A stretch of 64,000 bases of DNA from Henricia sp. BOLD:AAB3569. Its lineage: Eukaryota; Echinodermata; Asteroidea; Spinulosida; Echinasteridae. The notes under the pieces were generated by a model, which worked only from the letters and a program-made list of their open reading frames with translations, was not told the origin of the DNA and did not search any database. The position numbers were made by a program, and so were the translations under genes. Every line of letters starts with the position of its first letter. The stretch's first letter is position 1. This document shows, piece after piece, positions 47,101 through 59,100 of this stretch. The stretch is taken from the NCBI GenBank assembly GCA_037783545.1, contig JBBELK010000006.1:508501-572500 (forward strand), read 5' to 3'.

Positions 47101-50100
47101 TAGATTAATAGTTTCTCGTCAACCATTTATCGAATTTTGGTGAGGGATTTTTTATATTTAATTATTAATTATTCATTATTTAATCAAAGAAAAATACAAC
47201 CTTTACACATACACGAACTGCCATTTAGAAACTGATTATTAAGGCTCTAAACTCGCCCAGAAATGGTTTGGTGCCAGTATCAATTCCATTGAGTTAAACC
47301 GGGTAGCTTGTGTTTGAAGGAACAAGTTGAGATGACAAAAGCATGGGAAATGACAAAGGAGATGTCTGGTTATGAAAGAGCGTTATATTTAAATATAAAC
47401 ACAAAAGCTGCAAAACACAGATCGCGACTGCACAACTCAAATGGAAACGTTTCGCATGGGAGTAGTTTGCATCTGATTTTTCCCCTTTTTTTGCAAAATA
47501 ATGAAATTTTGGCATAATGACATTTTTTGGTGCGGGGTCAAAATCACATGTGGGCGCTGACGAGAAACTAGTAATCTAATTTCATTGGCCTAAGCAAAGC
47601 GTGTCCTATACACAACACGGCTGACGTGCCACGCCGTGGGCTTGTTTATCCACATTCAATACCACAATTCCTTGCGCACGAGAGATATCGAAAAGGCTTA
47701 TTTAATACCTGCACTTTTAAACCTGTGCAAAAACCCTATGGACCTGGCCTTTGTTGTGATTATTAAACTTTGTGATTATTAAACTTTGGAAACGTGCGTT
47801 ACAAAAACTCTGTTTGCTAGGATAGGGCGACAATTTGTGTGTAAAAAAGCTATATTAGGGCGACACGCTCAATAGGGCGACAATTTGATGTCGCCCTAAT
47901 ATTTTTGAGATTAAAAGCCATTTGTTTAGGTCAAAAACCATTTTTTTTAAATCGAGAACCATTTTTATTAGGTCTAGAACCGTCTCTCTTAGGTCTGTAA
48001 CCATTTTTGGAAGCTTTGGGTAGAGAAATGTGGTGTCAATTTGAGTGATTCTTCCCGAAATTTTGGTGGTCCCCGGGGAAAGACTTCCCAAATTGTCGCC
48101 CCATTGCGGCATCCAGGGTTATTACAAATGGTTGTTATTATTATATTATTTTCACCAGGGCATGATGACCGTGGTCGCGATGAAGGCAGCTGGAAGGGAG
48201 ACTACTCAGAAGACGGCAACGATACCTGGAGGGGAAAAAACAGACGAGGAGGAGGAGGAAGAGGTGGAGGGGGTCGAGGAGGAGGAGGAGGAGGAGGAGG
48301 AGGGGGTCGAGGCGGATTTGCAGGCAGAGAGTAAGAATGGTGTTTCAAAGTAAAATGAAATATCGGTATTTTTTTAGTTTATGTCCCAACTCGAATTTAA
48401 GGAAAATTATTATTGGAATCGATAATTTAGAATAGGAATACTTACATACATTTCCGTCGCAAAGGCTTGGTTTTAGAGAAAAATCACGGAAAAAAATATT
48501 GCATGTGATTGCACGCAAAGCGGGTGGCCAGAAACCAAACGGATCATCACGCGCACGCCCCCTTTCTTCGCGCGCTTCACGCACTGCTAGCCCGGCAGCG
48601 GTTTCACACACTTTTGTATGGCGGCGGGCGTGACAAAAACACAGAATTTTCATGGAAACGCAACATTTGCGACGGAAATGCCAATGGAAAAGGTATTCAA
48701 AAATCGTCCAAGCTATCGATTCCAATAATTATTTTCCTTAAATTCGAGTTGGGACATAAACTAAAAAAATACCGAAATATCTGTCAACCAAAATTTCATA
48801 ATTTCAAGTGACTTGAAATAACCGGTACAAGTTACAACGAGCGACTCATTTTTCTCTCTTTTTTTTTTCTCGGTGTCTGGTAAAGCATACAACCACACAA
48901 CTATTAGGCACATCTCTGGCTTTTTGCACCAGAAAAATTCTTCAAAAAACACCAGAGACGGTTTTCAGAATTGTTTGCGTGTAAACGTATGGAACTGCCG
49001 ACCGTGTTTACTCGTGTTTCTCAGGATTGCGTCATAGGGTCATGAGCATATCATTAATACCTAATGAGCGTTTCAGAAATCGTGAAAATTTCATTTTCGA
49101 AAACCGCACTTTTGCTTGTGATTTATCCATTTAAAACGGACAATTTGTAATAAACAGCGGTATAAGTCGGACTATCGAAAAAGGTGCAAATGCTGGATTT
49201 TTCGTCAAGGGGGATACTAGCTCTTTAAGTTGGTACTACTGCTTGATCCAAATCAACTGGTATCCACATATATTTTTTTTTTTTTTTTTTTTTTAATGTC
49301 ATGATTGGTGCCAAATGTTTCAATATTCGATTGGTAATGTTCCGGAAGACATTAAATAAACAAAAAGTGCATGTATTTTTAGGGCATAGACCTACAATAC
49401 ACAAGGCCCAAAAAAAAAAATGTTGTTTCCGGTAACCCGACCGACCTATAATATTTGGGCAGACGATGAGTCAGGGCTTTTTTTTTTGTAATTTGTTTTT
49501 TTTTATTACCTTTTTCCCCCGAGCATTATTTTAAGCAGGAAAATACTAATGCCAATGTATTAAGGATGAAAATGCAACTAAATTACCCAAAAAAAAAAAC
49601 CAAATCGGAATCCGAATTTCACGACTGCGTCTCCTACCTTTGCTGTTTCGTGGAGAAAGCGATTCCTATTTACGAGCGGCCCGGTAACAACACACAGTTT
49701 AGCCCAACTGATTACATGCAGACATAACCCATTCACAGCTTGGCTTGAGCATGTGGACCACGTGGGCGTACGTGCGTGAACGTGTACACTGCATGCACAT
49801 TGATTGGGTCTAGCCAGAACTTCAGAAGTAAGGAAGAAGAATAGACAGTAGATTCATCTTTTGTGTCCAACTTTAAATATCTAAAAATGGCGATGTTTAC
49901 GGCACATGCCGTTCTCCACAAAGCTCTCCTTCGAGGTAACTTCCAGATGATTTTCGACACACTTACCGGTACAGTTACCAATCACTGTCCAGTGATACAT
50001 GTAAGCTAGTATCAAATTCACCAAGCGAACATGTCCAATACAAAAGCCAATGTAGATTTTGTTATATTGGTCATGTCAAGCCCAGCTACGTGACGGCAAG

Positions 50101-53100
50101 CACAAAATGCATCGCAAATGATTGGAGGGGTTATAACGGGTAGTGTGTAAAAAGCTTTCCTATTGGTTGTCGGTTTGTGTGAATGCAGCCAATTAGTGCC
50201 GTCGGGCGCCGAGCACACTATCGGCAACTACAAAGACAGCTACAACTCAAAGGCGGCAGTCATGATTGTTGTCCACATGGGTGCGACGGCTGTATGGAGA
50301 TTTGACGGTGGGAGGGTGCGTTGTTGTTGTTTCCAAATGTGGCTGTTGTTGCAAGGAAGTACTCTGCGTTACTGCCACATCGGTTCCGCCAGATGAGCAG
50401 GTGTTTTAACAGCTGGAAATATCGTTTCATCGAAGCGGAATGTTTCCTTTCTCAAAGCCCCCAAAATGAACCGGTAGAGATTTTAAAGAGCCCAAAAGGA
50501 AATGTTTAGCGGAATGAATACAAATCATTTTACACTTTTCTTATTTACGTAACTCAATTTAAGATGACGAAGAAGGAGATGCAATTTTAGAAATGGGAGG
50601 AAACCCCCAAAGAAATTTCCTAGGGGACACCCACGCGATCAAGTAGGGACTACAAACCCAATCCACTAACACATCCAGGAATCGAACCTGGGACGCCAGA
50701 GGTAAAAGGCGGAGAAAGAACCACCACGCTTACCGGACCGCCCCCATCTGGTTTAACATCTGTGTATTTGACTTCTTTTTATTGAGTAGTAACAGAGATA
50801 CCGGAGGCAAATGGCAGCGTGGTAGGGGAGCAAGGCGGAAAGGAGGGGAAGAGAGGGGCCCGCGCCATGGGGGAGGAGGCCCCACCCCTCGCTCTAGGAT
50901 TGACAATGATGGCGATGTACAAATGGGGGATATGGACGAAGGCCCCACTCAACAGAGATAGTAAGTAAAACGTGAAATAACTCATAATTAAATGTTTTTC
51001 TTTTTCCCAATCTGAAAAATAATGCATTTCCCTAAAAGTTCTAACAATACCAATTGTGTGAAGATTGATTGAGGGTTCAATGATTAAAGCAGCTATGCCC
51101 CTTTTAGACGAAAATTTGAGAGGGTGGGGGAGGGGTGGACTTTTTGTACTCGGACCTTTTGCCGAGATGAGGGAATCTCAATGATTTCTCCCATTTGCCA
51201 TGTTTTCTGTTGTGGGTTGGTCAGTATGGTTGATCAGGGTCGTTGTCGAGTCCATCACAAGTCCTCACAATCCTTCACAAGTCCCTGGGTCTTAATTAAA
51301 GTCACAAGCCATTCAAATGAACTCCAACAAAGGCATTCTTTTGTGCGTGTTCATCCATTTTCTCCTTGTTACTGGACTTGTCACGGACTTACATGTATGA
51401 TGGACTTATGAAAGACTTGTGATGGACTCAACTGCAACCCTGTGCTTGATATATGTTTAAAAGGAGGATTATACCCAATAAACAAAAGACATTGTGCTAA
51501 ACAAATGTAACTTGCACAATATTTGTATACAAGAAAACAAGAAATTTGACCCACTGAAAATCGACTATGAACTTAACAAAGAATGGCTTATGTGTGCCGC
51601 CATTTCCTACGGAAACTGGGCAAGAAATGACATATTTGCGGACAATGTATTGCTATAGGAGTACACGAAGGACTTGTCCGGAAAAACGTAATTCTTTGCC
51701 CAGTTTCTGGACAAAATGGCAGCATCCATACTACACGGTGCCGCTGCAATAGACCGTATTGAATAGCCGCCATTTCGTGGGCACCTTTTGTTACTTAAAC
51801 CGTTCAACAATGGAAGCACAATATGTGCAACCATGCATGTCCTCAAGGAACAAAAAAACTGCCCCACGAAATGGCGGCTATTCGATACGGTCTATTGACC
51901 TGTTCGGGGTTTTTCGCACACAATGAAATTAGCATAGTACTACTCATTTATTTTTGGTACAGTGGACCTTTGACATACTATGGACCAGTTCCTAATCCTA
52001 TCGCTTATTGCGGAATGCCAACTACTCAGGAACCAAACTATACATGTCAAAGGTCCGCTGCACCGGAATATACACGATAATTATAATTCCATTGTGTGCG
52101 AAAAACTCCGAACAGGTCTATTGTAATTTTGTATCCGATTTTCAATGGGTTAAATTTCTTGTTCTTTGTATAAAAATAATGTACGAGTTCCACTTGTTTA
52201 GCACAATGTCTTTTGTTTCTTGGGTGTAATTGCCCTTTCTAAATTCTTTTTGGTTTTTGTGGAAATCAGCGAAAAAGTAGTTGCCAAATTGGCTGCCGCC
52301 TCATAGATTTACACACACTTCACTGACAATGTTTAGCATTAAATTCCATGAGCCTTTTAGAATGCCAACAACATTTATTAATAAAATGAATAAATTTCCT
52401 TTTTCCCAGCAACCCATATGGTCGACGAGGCAGGCGGACCAATAACCGCAACCCAATGGACAATGCACCATCTGGATCAATGTCAAGGCTAGGCGTGCCA
52501 CTCAGTGCAGGGGACAGGGGGAGGGATAGGGGGTCGTCCAGAGGTCGGGGCAGGGACGGTGGTGGAAGGTCCAACAGAGGCGGACTGACATGGGCCAAAA
52601 TTACGGTAGGCAAATTCCATTTCAAAATCTGTTCACAACGACTTAAAACCCCATTACATCATTTGCAGTGACCCAAAATTTTACTTCATGAGTTGACAAG
52701 AAAAACCCGACTAAAAGTGTTGATAGGAATGGTGACAAACACCACATGATTAAAAATGGTACCTTTGTGGGAGAAATGTAATGTTTTTTCCTTTGTTTTT
52801 CAACTGTAGGTTCCCGTCATGACTAGCTACGTGTATAAGAAATATTTAAGGGGCAAAAAGATCATTACAAGGTTTTCCACCAGCTGTTTTGTCCGGACAA
52901 AATAAATTGGCCGCCTGCACAAAAATGATCTGTTTCTCTAGAAAGGCCGGGTCGTTCCAAAATTGGGTGTAAAGTCACCAAACATTATCCACTGTGCGCT
53001 GGTGTTATTGTTGTTCGCTTACCATGCGTGTCCATCGTATCTGCGACCCCAGATGCATGCTTCCACATACATGTACATGCATCCATTTTGAATAGTGCCC

Positions 53101-56100
53101 TCATGTAGCAAACAATGGATAAGTCACTGTTTGCCACACGAGGGCACTGTTCAGCATGCCAGTACAAGACAGGGACCAGTGGAAAACCCTTTATTACTTT
53201 GTGAAATTAAAGCAAATTTGTCCCCCGTCCGTCTGCAGTAGTTGTGTACAAAACGATGAAATTCTGCACAATTTTGTGTGGCTTTTTGAATTCACAGATA
53301 CCGTATGGAAGGAAAGTTGAGAAAGATTGGCTCCTCTCCAGCCTACAGAACATATGCAGCGTACCGTTCATACCGCTAGAGGTTGGTATCATGCTTACTT
53401 AAACTAAAGCTACTTAAAAATGCTGCTTAGCTATGACTCCATAGTTCATGAACCAAATCCGATTATTTGACAAGAACTGACCACCCAGTTTAGGATACAT
53501 CAATAGGCATTCAGTGGTCTCTTCAGTTTAAGCCTGATTGCATAATAATGTAGTGTATGTGGGTGGGGAACTTCCTTGATAGCATTTTGTCTTCATGGTC
53601 AAAACGTTTGATAAAACCCACGATATTGTCCAAGTTTTCAACAAAGACAGGGAGCCATTTGTGCAGCAGAAATGGGGGTGCACAAAAAATGACAACTTTT
53701 GATTGACTTGCAATTACATGTACAACATGGGGCAGAAGTTAGGTTTAAATTTTACTGACGGTTAATTTATATAGAAGTCTAAACAAAACTTGATATGCCA
53801 CTGTATGGTGAGATTTATAACTTGACTTCGTCATATTTTTCTAGTTCCACTATGAGGGTGAGATGGCGGTGTTCTTTGTTGATGACTTAACAACGGGAGA
53901 TGCTTTGAGGGATATCAGTAGGCGAATTACGACCAAAACGGGGCATAAGGTAGGCATGTTGTTATTGATTCTTTCTGGTATTGAAACTAAAGATTCCTTA
54001 AAAGCACCTGTGGCACTTTGACCCATAAAGGCCTATTCACACTGGAGAGCGGTAACAGGATTCCGCGTGGTAAAAAATATAGACTACGCGGTTTTCTATT
54101 GGACCATTCACATTGAGAGCGGGAACACCGCGCGGTTAGACGGTAAACCGCGGCGTTTAGAAACCAGAGTGATTTTTTTCAACAATACCGCGCTGAGACT
54201 GTGCGTCGTGGCCAATCAGCGTTCGTGTTGGGTATGACGTCACGCACTGGCCGAGGCTAGCTGGAAATTTTTTTTTTTTATACGCAAGCAACAGCACCGA
54301 GAGCTTGATCCTGGAAGTTCAGAAATATCCACAGTTATATGACACGAGTTTGGAAGCTTACAAAGATGCTGTTAAAAAACAAGACGTCTGGGAGGCTGTT
54401 GGTGTCAGAGTGGACATGCCAGGTAAAAAATAACAAGGATTTGGGATCATTTGCAGTACCACATCATGCCTTGCTTTGTACGTGTAGTAACGTTGCATTT
54501 GCACAGTCGTACCGTACTACATGTACATGCCCTTTTCTGAAGGATTTCATGAACACAAATTCTTCGCCTTTTCTTTTCTTTGGCACGTAACCTTCTCGCC
54601 AATATCAGAAGTAAAAGAGGTTCGTCAATGCACCGGCGATTTTTCACGTGGGACGCCATTGTTTCATGGGAGTAATTTGCATATACCGCACGGGTTCCGC
54701 GCTCTGTATAAACGGGTAATACTGCGCGGCAAACCGCTTTCCGTTACCGCTCTTCAGTGTGAATAGGCCTTAAGCCTGAAGAAACCTGTGAAGATGACGA
54801 TGAAATGCTCAGTTTTAGATATAGGAGGAAAAGCCCCTGTACATGTGTAAAGTGGAAGATCCACATGGTCAAACAGGGACTGAAAAATCAGGATAGGATT
54901 TGAACCTTGGACACTAAAACAATAATGATACCAATATTGGTCAAAAATGATATGGGCCCAATTTCATAGAGCTGCTTAAGCGCTAGCTGAAAACGTGTGC
55001 TTACTGTAGCAGAAAAGTTGTGCTAACGTTAAAGGAGCGTGACCAGAGTTTCTGGAAAATAGTTTTCGATGTAACTTACCAATATTATCAACTAACTCCC
55101 ATACACACCTCCCATGTCCCAAAAACCCGAAAACATTCGCAATTTCCAGTAAAAAATTGAACAAAACTATCGAGTATGCTTTCAGCGGATAAACGTTGAT
55201 ACTGGAAAATTAGTTTACAAATAATCGGTGGATTTTCGACGATATCCTCGGAAATATGCGGCCTAGAAGCGCGGGAGTTTCAGTTTCGTAATCAGAAAAA
55301 TATAACGGATGTTATGATATAAAAATCTCATGACCCATAAGGTAAGTCCCGGGGAGTTATGGGTAAAAAAAAGTGATCTGGTCACACTCCTTTAAGGCTA
55401 TTTCACGGCTGCGGCATGCTTAATATTGCGCGCGCTTGGAAACCGCCATTGTTGCGTCACTATCTTAAGCAAAATTTGGCTCTGAGGTTGAGGCAGGTTT
55501 TCAGTTGCTTACCGTTAACGATGTCTATGAAATAGCCTGACGCACGGTTAACGGAAAATGGGCTGTTGAACAGCTCTATGAAATTGGGCCTAGTTGGTAG
55601 AGCCCTAGCAATACATTAAACATATACAGGATGGGGAAAACTGTTACGAACATTGTTATCTCCATGTGTGATTAAATCTGTTTGATAAAAACCAACCCGT
55701 GTGTAAGTCAGCTCATAACCTCATCTATATTTTTTTCAAATGAGGGGTGCCATGTAAAAGTGTTTGTGCACACTCATTTAAACTTGAGAATCGGATCTTG
55801 TTACAGTCCCAATTCAGTCAAAACTTTCCAGATCATTTGAAATAATTTGTTTTATTAACAGCAAAATTGTAACCTCTTTTATTTCCTAGGTACTGGTAAT
55901 GACCAGGGCGTGTAAACCCCAAAATACGCACAAGCTGAATGAACAACACAAAGAAGCATTGGCGGTATGCCTGAGTGGCCGCTATGACCCATCCACCAAA
56001 GCACTCAACGTTAGCCGTCTCATTGAAGACCCAAGTAAGTTATCATTTGTTCTAGTGAGGCAGGCCTCAAAATGATAAAAATAAAAGGCAGGTCACTCTG

Positions 56101-59100
56101 GCCTTGATTTTGTCCGAATTTCAAAGGCCACTGAGGCCAACTGGACGGGCACCAAGGCCAACTGGACGGGCACCAAGGCCAACTTTGTTCAAAATGTCAA
56201 CTGGTTACTAGTTTTAATATACAAGTATCATAAAATATGCAGTAAAAGGATAGGGCATGCTGGACAAGTTGGCCTCAGAAAGTATGCTTTGAAGGGGCAT
56301 CGTGGCCAACTCTTGAGGCCATTGGCCTCGGTGGCCTTGGTTGATGCAAAATACTTAAAGTAGCGTGTCCATATCACATTAGCCCCCCACCCGCTCCCCC
56401 AATTTATTTGTCCATGGTTGTTGAGATTTTGATATCTATATCATGTGTAATATTTTTCTCATTACCATTCTTAAATTTTGTACAGCAATCTCTGATTGAA
56501 ACGATAATTAGGACAAATTGAAATGATTCGTTTGTGAATAATTATGCTAGAATAAAATTTAACAGTGTAATCCTAAAATCCAAATCAAGAACTGAGTCAA
56601 AGGAAATTTTTTAAAATGATATTAAACATAACCAGACAGAAAAAAAAACTATAGTAAAAAAATATTGTTATTATTATCTTCAATTTCAATTACCACCGTC
56701 TTGTTTATTTTAGAGCTGAAGGCAGAGGGAGTATCAGGCATTGCAAATCGTAACTCCATCATGGAAGAAGTAGTCAAGATAATTGCCCAACACATTCCGG
56801 AGGTAAAGTGCAAAAAGTCTGTACAGTGCATGTATAACAGTTCAAAAACGAAATGCAATTTTTAAAAATTAAATATTTATATTTTTTTTATAAGAACAGA
56901 AGTTTGTTGAATACAGTGAACTTGTTAGCAAGCGGCCATCAATCACTTTGGAATCACTTTGGAATCACTTTGGAATCACTTTGGAATCACTTTGGAATCA
57001 CTTTCAACAATTTTCTGCATCTAATCAGTATTTTTCTTGAGTTTCTAAAGGACCTGTTTGATTAAAGTAATTTTCATAGTAATAAAATGCAGTTGAGGGC
57101 TGTCAGAAAACTGTTTTTTTTGGGGTTATCAGCCTGATTAAACCTGGATTTATACTTGTTTGGAAAGATATTGCCACTGTTCATTTTGATTACCACTGTG
57201 GCATTTTTAAATGTTGAAAATTTCGTTGCAGAAACTCACAGAAAGAGGGGCATGTCACTTTGGGGCATGTCACTTTAAGAACACACAGCAGAAAAGCAAA
57301 GAAAAAACATAAGACTTAAAACTGGTATTTTGAGAAATTGCTGCAGTTTCCAGCCTTAGTTTTCACATGGCTTACAACAGGCAACATGTAAAACAAACTC
57401 AAACAATCATGGGTTACAAAAGTGCCAGCAAGTTGGACAAAATACTGAAATATTTTGTGCACAGTTGAATGAGATTTTCCTGTGTATTCCTAATGTGACA
57501 TCGCAACCCTGCTCATGAATATGTAAATTTTCATTAGCATAAATATAAAAAACCTTGATTTTAACCCCATAAACAACTTCCAAGTAGGGCTTTTATAGCT
57601 GTAAATGAATTGGGCAGTTCAATAGCATAGATTTCATTAGTCTTGGCCCAAGACTATTGTAGTCGATATTGGTTTGTGTACGCGTTGGCCATTCCCGGTA
57701 GTGCGCCCTCTTGCAGCACTAACAGACCAGCCCTTTGCGCGACTACAATAGTCTTGGGAAATCCCTCTGGGCGGTTTAACTTTTTCTTTGTTTTTGACAA
57801 GGCTTTCCTAGGGAACCAATCAGCAAGTGTCCCGAATACAGCAGCGCGTCGCGGAATGCAGAGAGCGACCCAAATACAGCGCGTCGGATGCAGCGCGTGA
57901 CCCAAATACACCGCGTGCACACGCTTCGAATAGTTTGAAAAATATAAGGCCGCTTACAAGAAACATCGAACATGACCGTTTTATCGTTGCTAATGTCTTC
58001 GGTGGCATAATTTTCTTGTCAAATGTTTGCGTATATATTTACAAACATGTTTGCAAAGGCGTATGACATCGCAAAATACATTTGTTTATGAAGATAATTG
58101 CAACATTGCAAATATTTGCAAAGATATCTGTGGTATGCAATGTCCCTTGTGTGACATAAACCGGTAACGCCCCCAATGCTGAAGCTCGGGAGGGATTTCC
58201 CAAGACTATTGTAGTCGCGCAAAGGGCTGGTCTGTTAGTGCTGTAAGAGGGCGCACTACCGGGAATGGTCAACGCGTACACAAACCAATATCGACTACAA
58301 TAGTCTTGGGCCAAGACTAAGATTTCATTGATAAAATTACAATTTCAGGGGCCCTTTAAGGCATTGTGGCACACCCTGCCTCAGTGGCTCTTAAGGAGGC
58401 TGGTGCTGTCGGCCTTGCCACAAAAGGTGGTCATGCATGTTGCTGATCGATAGCATCTATTTTTTATTTTGTTTAATGTTTATAATGTCCATATTGTTTG
58501 CCTGTACCTGTAGGTCTTAGCCATAGATCTCAGCGACAACAAGCTGTACAAGTTGAACACATTTGCTGAGCTCGCACGGACGGCCACCGGTGTAAGGAGT
58601 TTGAACCTGGCTAGGAATAGTGTAAGTGGATATCTGTGTTTAGGCATACACCATAGAGATAGTGTTAAAGAACTAATAAACGATTTCTGAAATGGGGTAA
58701 AATTTCCCTTTATTCATTGCAGAAAAAGTAAACCTTTTTTTGTTAAAGGTTGTAAGGTTAACTTTGGTTGATTGACTTAGTAATAAGCGTCGCTGAATTG
58801 TCCAAAACACACAATTTATGAAAGTGCGAGAAGGCAAAATTCCATAAAATAATACATTTTGTTCTAGAAACTCCTGTTGATAATTTTTTTAGCAATAAGT
58901 TTTATTCAAAAGCCAACAAAATTTGACAAATCAACAGATTTATTCGATTTATTTTTCAACAAGGTGAAGTCGGAATTGACCACAGACACTATATCTTCTC
59001 TGACTTGAATTTGTGATTCTGATTAGTGAATTCATTGGTTTCACTAATATGATTGGTTTCCCCCAGCTTCGAAGTTCATCAGATCTAGACGCCATAAAAG

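Noticed and set aside
48045..48353. Glu-rich frame ([18 protein letters not shown]) over NXF1 exon 2
   Set aside because: Alternative reading of the GGA repeat; the Gly/Arg frame is in phase with exons 1 and 3.
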